Positions 37,053 to 48,479 of a stretch of DNA of 64,000 bases are shown here, piece after piece. The notes beneath the pieces are model-generated. The model worked only from the letters and a program-made list of their open reading frames with translations. It had not been told where the DNA came from and ran no database searches. The translations under genes and the position numbers were made by a program. The stretch is from Tigriopus japonicus (lineage: Eukaryota > Arthropoda > Copepoda > Harpacticoida > Harpacticidae): NCBI GenBank assembly GCA_010645155.1, contig JAAGOF010000177.1, positions 30,397 through 94,396 on the forward strand, given 5' to 3'. Position 1 is the first letter of the stretch, and each line of letters starts with the position of its first letter.

Positions 37053-40000
37053 TCACAGAGCGCCAGGAAGTTTAGGCCCGCTGCCAGATCCTGCTCCACC
37101 TCCGCCTGCTCCGCCCAATCCTCCCCCTCCGGTCAATCCCGCAGGAGGTTTGTTCAAATTTGGAGGACCGCCCAAACTGACACCCGCTTGTCCGCCTTGA
37201 CTGGCATTGGCGGCTCCACCTCCAGCAGACATGGTGTCCAAATTCTTCAACAATTGAGCGAGCCAATGCTTGGTCGACTTGTCATCCTTCAAACAGGCTG
37301 TGAAGGTATCGTCTCTAAGCTGGTCAGGAAGACATTGACAAAGCGCCTCACAAGCTCTGTAGAACATAGATTGACAGAGATATAATAAGGATCCACCATG
37401 AGGATCAAGAACCACTGAATGCTCTGGACTGGGAGGCTAGGGATGAGAATTATGATTTGCTACGGGAACTTGCCTTCTTTTGTGTTTCAATTTTCAATTC
37501 AATCTAATGCAAGAGTTAAAAGTTAAGCCTTTTCAACGTTAGGGGCTGAAAAACGCATCGAGTTAATGAGTGGTAAAAAATCCAAAAAAATACTGGAAGA
37601 GGGCTATTTCATTCATTCCGTGTAAGGTTATGTAGTCCGATTTAACTGAGCATACTTTTAACTCCGTAGTTTGAATGAGTTTAAAATTGAAATATAAACA
37701 TTGGCAAGGTCTCATTTGCAGATGAACACAATAAATTTCTTCCTATTGGAAATCACATTCGTCATCACTAGCCTCATCGTCCAGAGGCATTCTGCGGTTC
37801 CTGTAAGATTTACTTACCTGTGATTATCAGAAAGGCGAAGGTAACATCGCACCACATGTTTCAAAAGTCTGGCAGAAGGTTCTTTCGCAAGAGAAAGGAC
37901 CATTTTACCCTGAAAAGAAACACCAAAGACCGATCAAACACCAAGGTTCTTGCGCACATGATAAAGCGCTGTTACCAGAATCATGGCCACGTGGCTAAAA
38001 CGATCGTAGGTCTGACAAATATAATACAGTCCAGTCTCGTCCAACAAGATCTTTTGGAGAATGAACGTGGCCACGGTTTTGGAAAGCTCCGAACCAGCCT
38101 CCATGATTCTAAGGCAAAGCGGGATGATCTCGGTGGTGAGGAGGAAATTGATCACTTCTTGCTCATCGGTCTTGACCAAGGCCCCGATCACGCCCAAGCT
38201 GGTCAAACGGAGATATTCGAAGGGTCTGGTCTTGGAGACGGTATGAAGGAACGAGTAAAGGTACAACGGGATGTGAGCCAACAAGAAAGCCGATCGCGTG
38301 TCGGGATGCGAAGCCACGCATTGGAGCAAAGCCAACGCGTTGCAAACCCTGGTAATTTAGACATGACAAAGTGTTACTAGGTAGATTTAGGGTGCTCATT
38401 TAGGCCTTACCGATTGGATTGATGAGCGGACAACACGGGAGGATTGATGGCCGGGTAGATATTGATGATCTCTTGGAGCAAAGCGGCGATGGTACCGAAC
38501 GAGTTCCACAACATGGGCGCCAAATCCGGGACGACTTCGCGCTTCTTACTGGAAAGGAATACCGAGATGGCATTGAAAGACACTAACAAAAATAACATTC
38601 TCTTAGTTTAGACTTTCACATGATTTATAATTAATTGTGTTGGCATTGATTGCCGTTTTTGACATGCTACTGATCAAAAAAGGTAGCCTGGTGAAAGTAG
38701 TACATGGCACAAATTAATTGTAACTTGACAGATTTGGCAGTGCTCAAATTTGCCTTCTAGCTCCTCGAATTTTGTTTTCCTCATGACAAAAATTGTCTCC
38801 CAAGTTAAAACTCAATCCAATAACTGAGCAGGCATTAAATGAATGAGTTAGAAAATCTTGTTAAAACAGAGCTAACTCATTATTTCTGTGTGATTCGTTA
38901 TGTAGGTCTTGATAGGTCGAGGGCGCTTTAATTTCAATTCTGTGTGTCCTCTCATTTTAAAGGATTTAGAATTTAAAATTTTTAAGCCGACTTTCACTTT
39001 TTTGAAGTGGTTCTTGGCCAAGGATACGATTGAAAATTTTGTTTTCAATCAACGCTACTTGTTTTCCTTGACAGAAATCTAGGAGGGTTGAAGATTTTGG
39101 CTATTCCGACAACATTCAAATTTAGTGAATGAGCAATCGTCAATATCAATGGATAGATGGATATACCTTATCCTCGTGGATAGTGCTTAAACAAAACTTA
39201 TTTTCTTCGACATTCCAGGGAACTGTTCGATCTTTTTCGTTAATGCTTTTATGTTCTTTTATGCTTTTTTTCTGAGCCTCTCAACCGTGATCTGATAAAG
39301 GCTATCCGTACATTTGTCCATTGCCATTCCAACTAGCAGTAAGTATTAGCTCACTCTAGAAGATGACCGCAGGTTCTTCCATTTAAGCCGTTAAAGCCGT
39401 GATTCCTTCATGCAAATTAATACCACAACACTTTAATACAACAGTGTTTATTGGAGCTGGAGAAGGCAATTTTAAATACTATTGAGACCAGTTTTGGAAC
39501 ATGAATGCATACGTATTTGAATTCGATTAATTAGCTCACGGATAGTCACACCCCAAAACCGGTCTCAAAATTTTTTGGAGTTCAAAATTGACTTTTCAAC
39601 TCAAATAAACACCGTGACAGGCTACTGGGACTCGGCAAACCCGGGATTCGATCCAACGAAACCCTAGATGGATGTGGATCGTTGACAAATGTTACTTAAA
39701 AATATTTTAGATGTCAAGCCAAAACTACCCGACAAGTTGAAAATTGACAATCCGATAGGTATGCATAACAAATTGGGGTTACCGCTTTAAAGGCCATAAA
39801 TTAGCCCCTTGAACATACTATTTGAACCGTATCATGTACGGCAGGGGTCGCCAACCAGTGGGATGCGACCCACATGTGGGCCCGAAGGTGGTCGTTAGTG
39901 GTTCCAGGAGTTGTGGGGAAAGTCCAAAATAGTGGGGCCCGAGAGCATCCATTGAACTGTCGTCGTGGGTCCAAGCTCTTCGATAGTACATACTTGGGCC

Positions 40001-40224
40001 CATGAACCTATCAGGATTTGTTGGGAGGGCCCCTGACTACACCCAAGGTCCAAATCGACTGGCCTTGACCTAAAAGTCTCTCACCTGAGCTCTAACAGGG
40101 CGGTTTCTCGCGTTTCCGGCGACGACAGCTCTTGAATCCATTGATAGATCTGATTGCGGTCGACATTGGCCGCCGCTGCGGCCGAGGCCGTGGAACCGCC
40201 TGAACTCGCCGCATTGGCCGACAT
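37053..40224 (-). CDS. CNOT9: CCR4-NOT complex subunit 9 (RQCD1/Rcd-1), complete, 5 exons
   Basis: CNOT9 is the armadillo-repeat scaffold of the CCR4-NOT deadenylase and binds CNOT1 and silencing factors. Exons (transcript order): 40224-40085, 38548-38411, 38348-37976, 37909-37818, 37356-37053. They total 1,047 nt and 348 aa. Signatures: [118 protein letters not shown]. These are very close to the human protein. The N-terminus is a short Ala/Ser segment before [10 protein letters not shown], so I start at the ATG at 40222-40224. The C-terminus carries a Gly/Ala/Pro-rich extension of about 55 aa after [10 protein letters not shown] that vertebrates lack (human about 299 aa). Confidence 0.95.
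37406..37803. mobile_element. Foldback MITE, family A, in CNOT9 intron 4
   Basis: It starts near TCAAGAACCACTGAAT and ends with the inverted form (TCTGCGGTTCCTG). The next bases inside are GGACTGGGAGGCTAGGGATGA at the left and TCATCACTAGCCTCATCGTCC at the right. It has no coding capacity. Family members are at 22943, 27581 and 60269. Confidence 0.75.
39440..39621. mobile_element. Foldback MITE, family B, short copy in CNOT9 intron 1
   Basis: The left arm ACAGTGTTTATTGGAGC...TTGAGACCAGTTTTGG is matched inverted by CCAAAACCGGTCTCAA...CTCAAATAAACACCGTGACA. It is related to the larger element at 53711-54266. It lies within the long intron 38549-40084, which otherwise shows no coding signal. Confidence 0.65.
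39843..40035. mobile_element. hAT-type terminal-repeat MITE, degenerate
   Basis: The left end reads CAGGGGTCGCCAACC, the typical end of many hAT elements (CAGGGGTCGGCAACC). The right end reads GGGAGGGCCCCTG, its approximate inverse. No matching 8-bp target duplication is visible. It lies directly 3' of CNOT9 exon 1 inside intron 1. Confidence 0.5.
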
Positions 40225-42348
40225 CACCCGCCCAACGAATAAGGACTGCTTGAACCCTGGATGGGATTCTGAATGGAACGGACCAGACAACGGCTATTAT
40301 CGTCAATCAAGGCTCCTTAATCACGGATCTCTTGGGGTGCTGATGATCGGAGAACCAGAAGGATGCAGAGATGGGATGGATGGATGCTGGTTGGCACTTC
40401 TAGGTACTAGTGAAGACACTCTCTGGAAACGCAAGATGGTGACCCTTGGGATAGGAAGCTCGGCTACACACAAAACAAACTCGACTTTAACGGAGCAAGA
40501 ATGAACCTTATGGCGGCGTTGCCGAGGCTTTTCCAACGATATTGCCAAAAGATGTTTGAAATAATGCCATTTCTTGTAGTGATGGAAACAATCCAATCTT
40601 CAATCATATTTACGATAGGTTGCCCAACTAGGTCTGCCAATTAGCCTTCAGCGTCTATCATTTGTCGGTTGAATTCCATGAGGAAAAAGGCTTTCTTCTG
40701 AAGGTGAGCGCAAGTGGCACCCCTTGCTTTATTCGTCTTTGGCTCAGGGGCGCTATGTAGGAGGAACTTGCTTCTTGATTTTGCAAGATGTTGTACTATG
40801 TGAGGGGTGATGGCAAACCTAAAGCTAGCAACATCGCGTGAGAAAGATTGAAAGATTGGTTTTTTCCATCAGTAATTTCTTGCCGTGTGGAAAATAACCC
40901 GCACTTTCTCAAAAAAATAATGCCACTTTCTGCCAAATTTTCAAGGAAAAAATAATAGTTTACCTTGGGCGAACCTTTCCTAATTGTTTTTTCTCATAAC
41001 GAGATACGTTTGTTCTTGTCATCTTACATCGAAAATTTTTGATTTCTTTTTTGTTTTTTTTTCTATTTTTCTTGCTACTTCAAATTTTCAAAGCTATTGA
41101 ATTTTCTTTTTAGTCAGATGCCAAAAGTGGCAACAAAAATCACCATCTAGCATCGCTCCCTTTTGCAGGACGAAGTGGCAGCCATTAGTGATGGCTTCAA
41201 GCATTTTTTTCCTTTTTAGAGGAGGGACTTTAAGAAATTATCGTTGAGACTACAAAAGGCTTTCATGAATTTTTTAGGAAGGGGCAGTTGTTAAATCTTA
41301 GAGTTTTCTTAGACATATGTTTTAGTTGCTGAAAAGACGAAAGAATACGCTGAGATCAATGATGTGAAGTTCGAATTTGTAAAAGCTCGATCGTTCGAGT
41401 TTCGACAGAACTGGTGGCTCGACTCGGGCTTCGGCCGATTCTGCACGGATTCAAGACAGAAAGTAGGTGCATTCATTCTTTAGATAACTTGAACCATTAT
41501 GTCAAAATAGGTTGAAAAGAAATAATTGTCAAGGCATGTTATCTTAAACTGAATGAACATATAAAGTTTTATAGGGAGGACAAACTTTTTTGGTCATTTG
41601 CAGGTAGAAAACGAACTTTTTTTGGCAATTTTTTCGTAGAAAACAAGCTATTTTTGACCATTTTAGGTGGAAAGGTTAGGTTACAATAGGCTTTTTTTTG
41701 GCTATTTTTGGGTGAAAAACAACCTTTTTTATCATAAATCATCAATTGTTTGAACAGTTTTAAGTGTTTCAATACCGTTATTTGAAATGCACACCTTCAC
41801 AAAATCTCTTAATTTGTCATTAAAAATTGCCATTGATAGTCTTGGTATTTGAGCCTAGACATTCAAGGAGCACAGCTAACCACCGTAGAGAGACATTCTG
41901 ATTTTAAATAAAGAAACTTTAGCTAGAATTTTAATCACCTCAAAAACTTCCCCTTGTTCTTAACAGCTTAAAGTCGATGTGTTTTATTTAGACCGTGCTC
42001 TCGTCTTCAAAGATTACAAGTCAATAAAGGGAATACACATTTAATAATCCTCTAAGAATCTAAGTTCACATTGAAAATGAAACATGACGGTGTACAGGGG
42101 CAAAAATACTCCACGAAAGGCATGGGTTGGGTGATGAACAGCTTTGACACTCTTCGGGAGACCCAAAATCGTTGATTTGATAGTGAAAGTATATCTTCCA
42201 CGGAAAGGCCATAAGAGGTGTGATTCTTTTGGTGTCAAACGGTCAAAAATGCGAGATGAGTGCTTCGAATAGTTCTCTTTCTTTCAGTTTTCGGAACAAT
42301 CCCAACGATCAACGAAGAAAAGTCAATTCAGTCACACTACATGTATCA
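40225..42348. other. Gene-free stretch between CNOT9 and CDK2AP1
   Basis: This should contain the CNOT9 promoter and 5' UTR. Between 41575 and 41725 there are degenerate tandem units built on TTTTTTGGC-ATTTTT-GTAGAAAAC, roughly 55-65 bases each. A minus-strand AATAAA at 41983-41988 may serve CDK2AP1. No gene is seen. Confidence 0.45.
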
Positions 42349-43663
42349 CTAAGAGCGGGCACTCCGCTCCGTTTCCACCAGACATTCGCGCACGAGAATG
42401 CGGGCATATACAATGCCGCGTTTTAATCTCTCGGCACTTGATTTAGAGCCCGCATAAGTGGGACGAATATCCTTGCTCATCTCTTCAATGACTGACAGGA
42501 GCTGTTGATATTTAGACTGTGACTGAGGGTCCAAGGCATTTGGATTCGTAATGGATGCCGGGAGGGACTGAAATAAAGAGGACACATTAATGGGAGAACT
42601 CGAATAAAAGTGTCAAAGGAGCTGAAACATAGTACCAAAATGGGAAGTATTTAGCCGGATTTCCAAGCAACGGCAAAACTAACCCGACTTCATCGGGTAG
42701 AACTCCTTACATGCCAAAAGAAAAAAAAATGTGTATGTGACTTAAAGTTCATCAAATAAAGGGACTCTTGTCATTGGAACACTATGACTTAGCACACATT
42801 TCCTTGAAAGGTGAGTCTCAAATCAATGAGTTTTTAAGCGGGATTTAGGTTTTCGAGGTATGGGTCCCCTGTATCTTTTCATGGACCAAATCAAGGACAA
42901 ATGGCCCCTTGCTTGGATTAGGAAGACTACGGTTTCCAATTGTCAGCCAAAATGAAAAGGTTTGTCTTCTCAAAGCTATACTGAAGAGAGTGAAGAATGC
43001 ATGAGCTAGCCCCTTAATTGTTAAAACAATTGCCAGAAAAAGGCTAGCTCATTCATTCTCAATACGATTGCACTTAGGTTTTAGAGAGCATAACTTTTGA
43101 CTGGGATGCTCGATTGACAAGCGCAAAACAACCTAAAAAAATTTGGAAGTGATCAGCTGTAAGCCATGAACGGTTTTTCTTGTTTTGATTTCAACATATA
43201 AATGCATTCGAGCTAGACCTCATCTCAATCCTTCTTCAAGACGAACTTGATGAAACGAATTTTTCGTAAGTAGAGAGGCTGAACCCTTAATTTTGGCAAG
43301 CTGCTCGTACAGTATTTTTTCTCCTTGTTATCATCCTGTCGCTCAATCAGCAAATGCAAAATCAGTCTCCACCCATAGTCTCGCAAATATCGGATTGTTC
43401 CGAGTATCACTTACGCTAATGCCGTTTTGCGTCGGGATCGGGGTGGGCGTGGGAGTAGATCGTGAGCTATTGGAAGCCTTGGGCGTGCCAATGGGCTGGG
43501 GTGTGACCGAGGGCGAAGCTCGTTGACGCGAGGAAGATGCGGCTGCGGCCATGGCTGCATGAGCGGCGACTGCGGATTGCTGTTGTTGGGCTGCGGCGGC
43601 TGCATTGGCCGCAGCCATGGCCAGCATCTGAATCTCATCGAGGTTCAAATTGGACATATTCAT
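42349..43663 (-). CDS. CDK2AP1: CDK2-associated protein 1 (DOC-1), two coding exons
   Basis: Exons 43663-43415 (83 codons) and 42567-42349 (72 codons plus stop) join in phase 0 to 155 aa. The C-terminal half carries the diagnostic CDK2AP1 sequence: [20 protein letters not shown], then [15 protein letters not shown] and [13 protein letters not shown], nearly identical to vertebrate DOC-1. The family is a NuRD chromatin-remodelling subunit and CDK2 binding partner. The Cys in RECL, reported to form the dimer disulfide in the human protein, is kept. The N-terminus is Ala/Gln/Ser/Pro-rich and not conserved. ATG at 43663 follows an acceptor (ATTTCAG) about 7 bases upstream, so a non-coding 5' exon exists further upstream. 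Confidence 0.92.
42568..43414. other. CDK2AP1 intron with a degraded family A repeat
   Basis: Around 42941-43135 the sequence shares the internal part of MITE family A (TCTTCTCAAAGCTATACTG, then AGCATAACTTTTGACTGGG and TGCTCGATTGA). The conserved ends are lost. Nothing else is recognisable. Confidence 0.5.
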
Positions 43664-44359
43664 GATGAATCTGAAATGACAGAGGGATCAAGATTCGAAC
43701 TGCCATAACATGATAGGATGCTTTCAAACCAACCTGGGATGAGTTCCGTGTGGAGTTATTCAAGATTCTTGAAATATGTGGATCTAATCCTCGAAACAAG
43801 CCTCTCTAATGCACGATGGGACTTGGAACTTGAACTGGGAAACACCGGGTGTTGATCCAATTTGCGATTTTTTTCCACAAGGAAATTGATCCGACTGCCT
43901 CCGATTGACCGAGATAGATTGGTACCAAACACTCATATTCACGCACGCACTCACTCACTCAGTCAGTCAGTCGGTTGCTGTCTTGCACAAAGAGTAACGA
44001 GTGCAAGGAATATTACAGGGGAGGGAAGCAAGGAAGACGAAAAGGAGAAAGAAGCCTGCGCCTGCCGGCTTTATCCCAGGAACACGATGTCGAAATCAAG
44101 CGAGGATGAGACAGAAGCAATAAACGAAGGTCCATATTGGGCTTTGGTGTACCATTTTCACTCTGTTTGTAAGGAAGACTGAGATTGAGACAAGTAGAAT
44201 GTAAATAAAACCAAAGGTGAACGCAACAAAAATAGAATATCGGAACCATTGCGTTAGCAGAAATGTTGTAGCTATCATTTCAATTGTATTTCTGAATAAT
44301 GATAGTAAAAAATCAATGAAAGTCTACAAAATAAAATAATATTAATCCTTATTGCGTGT
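43664..44359. other. 5' flank of CDK2AP1
   Basis: No gene is supported. A 5' UTR exon and promoter of CDK2AP1 should lie here. There is a short CACTCACTCAGTCAGTCAGT simple repeat near 43950-43972. Confidence 0.4.
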
Positions 44360-44367
44360 ATGATTAC

Positions 44368-45372
44368 TAGGCGTAGGGACATGAACTTAGGAAGAATAAA
44401 CTTATTCGTCTTTTTTCATCTTTTTCGTCTTTTTGGCCTTTATTCGTCGCGAAATTTTTTCGTCTAATTTGGATTTTATTCGTTTTTTTTCGTCTAATTG
44501 GCCAAAATTTTGGATTTTCTTAGATTTCAAGCACTTTCAGCGGTTTTTTTCCAATTTTTCAACCTAATAAAAACTTCAAAGAAAGTTCAATCCCACCAAT
44601 TATAAGCCAATGTAATTATCAGTTGCGGTTTTGCACAAACAAAATACAATCCGCCACTTAAAAATTAACTTGTACTCGTAGAGTTGCTCGACAGACACAG
44701 AAAGAAAAGTTTTCTATTGGGTTGAAAAGGCCATCAGAACAACTATTGGATTTTCAAATCTGATTTCAAGTATAGCTGTACTAAAAGCGTTCCTTTCAAA
44801 AGGCATTTTTAACTCTTGGTTTTTATTTGACATATGAACTACTGGCTAATTCTTGCTCGTTGGGTACTTCCTTTTTTAAATTTTCTAGATTTCGCCGTTT
44901 TTGACAGTCAGATCAGTTCAGACAGATTGGTCTTTATCAATAGGGACACACATAACGTCTATTTTGTGGGAGCAGCTTTAAAGGTCTTTTTTCGTCTGGA
45001 CGGGCATACAATTTTTCTTCTTTCTTTTAAGATAGGTTCATTGGCCTTTTTGGGAAATTAATTCAACTTTTTCCATCTTGCAAGTATCTTTTTTTCCTTT
45101 TTTCCGTCTGTTGGGAACTTTTATTCCTACTTTTTTTTTGTTTAATCAGTCAATTTTATTCGTCTTTTTTCGTTTAATTAGTCAATTTTATTCGTCTTTT
45201 TACGTTTAATCAGTCAATTTTATTCGTCTTTTTTCGTTTAATCAGTCAATTTTATTCATCTTTTTTCGTTTAATCAGTCAATTTTATTTGCCTTTTCCGT
45301 TTAATCAGTCAATTTTATTCGTCTTTTTTCGTCTAATTTGACAGTTTTATTCGTCTTAACTTCCTGTCCCTA
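44368..45372. mobile_element. hAT-like non-autonomous element with internal minisatellite
   Basis: It is flanked by a perfect 8-bp direct repeat, ATGATTAC (44360-44367 and 45373-45380), the target-site length of hAT elements. The ends are inverted: TAGGGACATGAACTTAGG at left (from 44374) and CTTAACTTCCTGTCCCTA at right. It has no transposase frame. Much of the interior is low-complexity TTTTCGTC-type sequence plus the tandem array at 45141-45357. Confidence 0.7.
45141..45357 (+). repeat. 32-bp minisatellite, about 7 units
   Basis: Units start TTTAATCAGTCAATTTTATT and continue CGTCTTTTTTCG. They begin at 45141, 45173, 45205, 45237, 45269, 45300 and (degenerate) 45332. Units differ by single substitutions, and one is a base short. 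The array lies inside the hAT-like element. Confidence 0.9.
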
Positions 45373-45380
45373 ATGATTAC

Positions 45381-46607
45381 ACATTGGATATTCACAGATG
45401 TATGTCACGAGTTTGATACAAAAGAATGAAATCAGATGGGCCCATTTTGGGTTAGAGTTAAAATATCAACTTAGACCGTCCTCTACTTTACCTTTTGGCA
45501 AGGGGACAAAAACCCACTATTAAAGTGCTTCAATAGATACACTATCCCAACAAAACCTTTGTGGCGTTTTAATGAGATGACTTCACTAAAAAGATATAAT
45601 CACATCAGCATATGGAAAATAATTGCAATCATGCCAAAATGTGGCACCAAAAATCCCAATTTGACAACCATAGCTGAATGCAATCAGAGAGGTAATGCCA
45701 GTGGGGGGTTTAAGCTGATATCTTGCACGCCTACAACAGAAGCCTGTAAATGTTTCAGAACAAATGTTTAACCATGATTACGATGATAGGTGCCAAATTA
45801 CAGGAATCTCTGTTCGAACTTCAGGACAAATTTTTGATATTTAATGCTTGTTTGTGAGAATGAGGCTTGAGTCATCTTTTAAAATTTGATACTCCTTTAA
45901 AGACATTTAGTTTGAAGCAAAAAATATTCGCAAGGGCCGTTTTGGACGACTCTCAGCCATCTTCGCAGCCTGTTGTGAGTAACATGGAACAGATAGAGAC
46001 AAAAAATAGGAAGAAGGCAGCCGGCAGCTTGAAGATTGTAGACTGTGGACATTGATTGAATTAATGATGCATTATCATCCAAAATTTGTTTCAGGGTGTC
46101 AAGAGAGATCAATTGAGTATTGGGGATGGAAAATTTCTCTCTTCATTTGAAAGGCTTCAATGCATGTGTTCGTAATGCTAAATTCAGGCATCGACATGTC
46201 AAAAGAAATGTGTTCACCGTGTAACGCATTGTTTATATATTTTGATATTGTTGATATTTTGAAGCGAACAAAACTTCTTTCGACTTGAAGGTGGATTTGT
46301 GGAAGACCACATTCTACAATCAAATATTTTATTTTCATCATTTTGGTGGCTTTCGAACTGAAAACAATTCATTTTAAGAGATCAAACATTATCATCCACA
46401 TTTTTAGACTCTTATACGAATCCGTAGAAATTACATCATTAATTATGCTCTTGAGAACCCCCCAGGAAATTCTAGAATTCTCCTGGCAACAGATTACGAT
46501 CAACATCATTAGTTCATCACAAAGACAGAAGTAAAAGTGTTTTAGTTTGTGACTTATTGTAACATATATTAAGGCAAAATTGAACCATCCTTTTCAGGGT
46601 GCATTAT
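45381..46607. other. Gene-free stretch
   Basis: Short frames only, with no domain likeness. A minus-strand AATAAA at 46328-46333 may serve the secreted-protein gene ending at 46608. Confidence 0.4.
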
Positions 46608-48479
46608 TTACTGTCGCATATCTTTATGAACGGCTTCTGTGTGACAAACGTTTTGAATATGGGTCTCTTGCTGCTCTCGCCATGATTTAATCATGGGCTT
46701 AATGTCGTCCAGTGGGTAATTGATATGATTGGACACGAGGAAGAGCTTCTCGATGAGTCCAAATTGGGTCTTCTCCAAAGTACAGAGGTTCTCCGTTTGG
46801 CAGTAGTCCGGATCGAACTCGAAAATAGAGTTCATCTCAAAGGGAGGATATTTCTTGCTCCCTACCAACAAAATGTGAAACTCCGTTATCGCTTCCACTA
46901 TGTTTAAGAGCGTGTTCTCGTGGAAGAACTTGTCATAATTCATGCTTTTCACCGGACGTCCAAAACGATCACGTTTAATCCTTTCAAAGAGAGTGTCCAA
47001 ATGACCGACTTTATGCATGAACTTGCCATAAGCCTGGGTCACATGATAAAATTTCTTCAACTGTTTCATAGAGCCCAAGAAATCTTCCCTTAAGGTTTGA
47101 ACATTGGTCTCCAACGTGTTGGTTCCATTTGAAATGCTTTTGGCAGCATCTCTATGCAGAATATCAATATTGTCGAGGATATCATCAAAGGAAACAGTTT
47201 CGCCGCACAATTCACATGATCGTAGGAAAACCCCACTAGCGCAAAGTGCTGCCAGAGCCGCTTTGGAACTTATGGCTGAGCCAAATGTGCAGCCAAAAGG
47301 TGGACTGAAGAATGCCGTGGCGCACATTAGAGAAGCTCCAAAAACGCCCACAGTCTCGCACCAAATAGAGAGCTCATTCACTTTGAACTCGCATATTTCC
47401 CGACATTGCTCATTGAGAGCCTTTTGGCTATAGTTCGTGTTTCGACGATGTCGGAAATCACCGACAAACTCATTCAAGAACAGATCCGAGAAACCAGAGA
47501 GAAAAGACTCATCTCGAAACGTGTCTGGTTTTGAAATCCCGGCCCTGAGTTCATTGTCGATCCCACAAAGCTCTTCAATGGCCTCCGTTTCTTTCAATTG
47601 ATGCGCTTTAAAATCTTCCAAAATGGCAGAGGTCTCCACATCGGGATTCTTAGTGATGGCTTCAAATACAAAAAGCTCTCGCACCTTGGTTTGTGCCAGT
47701 TGCAACGAGGTGAGAGCTTCCAGCTTGCAGAACTTCTTGGGAGCCAAGCGAATGTACGCAGATTTGCCGGCAATCATTTCGAAAAAGGTCATTTCCAGCT
47801 CTGAAATAACTTCCGACACTTTTGGACGGCTTATCAGTTTGACAAACATGTCCCTGATGCCATTGCCATCAGTGATATGGTCGTAGACAAGCTCCAAGGA
47901 GGCTAAATCCAACCATGAGCGTAGGTAGACATTCTTGAGGCCAATTTCAAGAGTCACCTCATTCATCTGAGTTTTAATTTCCTCATCTAAACTCACAACT
48001 TGCTCAGTAAGGCCTGTCAGAGTGCCTTCAATTCTTTTCAGTTGGCTCTGAGAGTCCTTATAGATCATCTTGATCTCCGTTACCAAATCCCGTAATCCAC
48101 GACCTTCTTTGCATTTGGCACAAGCATCTGAGCCTTCGCAGTAAGGTGATAAAGCCGCTAAACTGGCTCCAACCACAGCCCCCAAATTCTCAAATCCCTC
48201 CATAGAGAGCCCATTGGAAACCAAGGGCCCGGTTAAAGAGGCTAAAGCCGTACATTTAGCTGTAACGGGTGCCTTCAAGGCGATGCATTTGCGCCGGCAC
48301 TCTTCAGCCTCTCTTTTGCATTGCAAATCTCCCTCCAAACAAACTTGATTTCCCAGGTTGTCTTTGAACGTTTGGGAGACGATTAGAGATTGCGGTTGAA
48401 GAAGATTGAATGGTAAGGAACTGGAGGCACAAAGATAAAAGACTAATAAAAGCCTGGCCGATAAATGAAAAAGATTCAT
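46608..48479 (-). CDS. Secreted cysteine-module protein with two homologous halves (unknown family)
   Basis: This is a single uninterrupted 623-aa frame from an ATG. A signal peptide (LSARLLLVFYLCASSS, aa 6-21) is clear. I do not recognise the family. Half 1 has cysteines C61-x3-C65-x10-C76-x37-C114-x5-C120-x2-C123. Half 2 has C359-x3-C363-x10-C374-x38-C413-x8-C422-x2-C425, plus C386 and C397. Each module is followed by a helical segment of about 70-100 aa that may form coiled coils. RHRR at 343-346 (47442-47453) separates the halves and fits a furin-type site. A last cysteine group (C560, C566, C612) is near the C-terminus. No transmembrane helix other than the signal peptide is obvious, though aa 376-420 are fairly hydrophobic. 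It is intronless, unlike its neighbours, so a retrocopy origin is possible. Confidence 0.8.
   Translation of the reverse strand: MNLFHLSARLLLVFYLCASSSLPFNLLQPQSLIVSQTFKDNLGNQVCLEGDLQCKREAEECRRKCIALKAPVTAKCTALASLTGPLVSNGLSMEGFENLGAVVGASLAALSPYCEGSDACAKCKEGRGLRDLVTEIKMIYKDSQSQLKRIEGTLTGLTEQVVSLDEEIKTQMNEVTLEIGLKNVYLRSWLDLASLELVYDHITDGNGIRDMFVKLISRPKVSEVISELEMTFFEMIAGKSAYIRLAPKKFCKLEALTSLQLAQTKVRELFVFEAITKNPDVETSAILEDFKAHQLKETEAIEELCGIDNELRAGISKPDTFRDESFLSGFSDLFLNEFVGDFRHRRNTNYSQKALNEQCREICEFKVNELSIWCETVGVFGASLMCATAFFSPPFGCTFGSAISSKAALAALCASGVFLRSCELCGETVSFDDILDNIDILHRDAAKSISNGTNTLETNVQTLREDFLGSMKQLKKFYHVTQAYGKFMHKVGHLDTLFERIKRDRFGRPVKSMNYDKFFHENTLLNIVEAITEFHILLVGSKKYPPFEMNSIFEFDPDYCQTENLCTLEKTQFGLIEKLFLVSNHINYPLDDIKPMIKSWREQQETHIQNVCHTEAVHKDMRQ

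Noticed and set aside
39640..39670. B-box-like GGGATTCGATCCA as a tRNA gene
   Set aside because: No A box at the right distance and no pairing arms; it borders a MITE.
40224..43663. Joining the Ala/Gln-rich exon at 43415-43663 to CNOT9 as its first exon
   Set aside because: CNOT9 already has a natural start at 40224, and the exon joins in phase to the CDK2AP1 core at 42567.
44380..45360. CRISPR array from the regular 32-bp repeats
   Set aside because: Units are contiguous without unique spacers, and the DNA is eukaryotic; it is a minisatellite.
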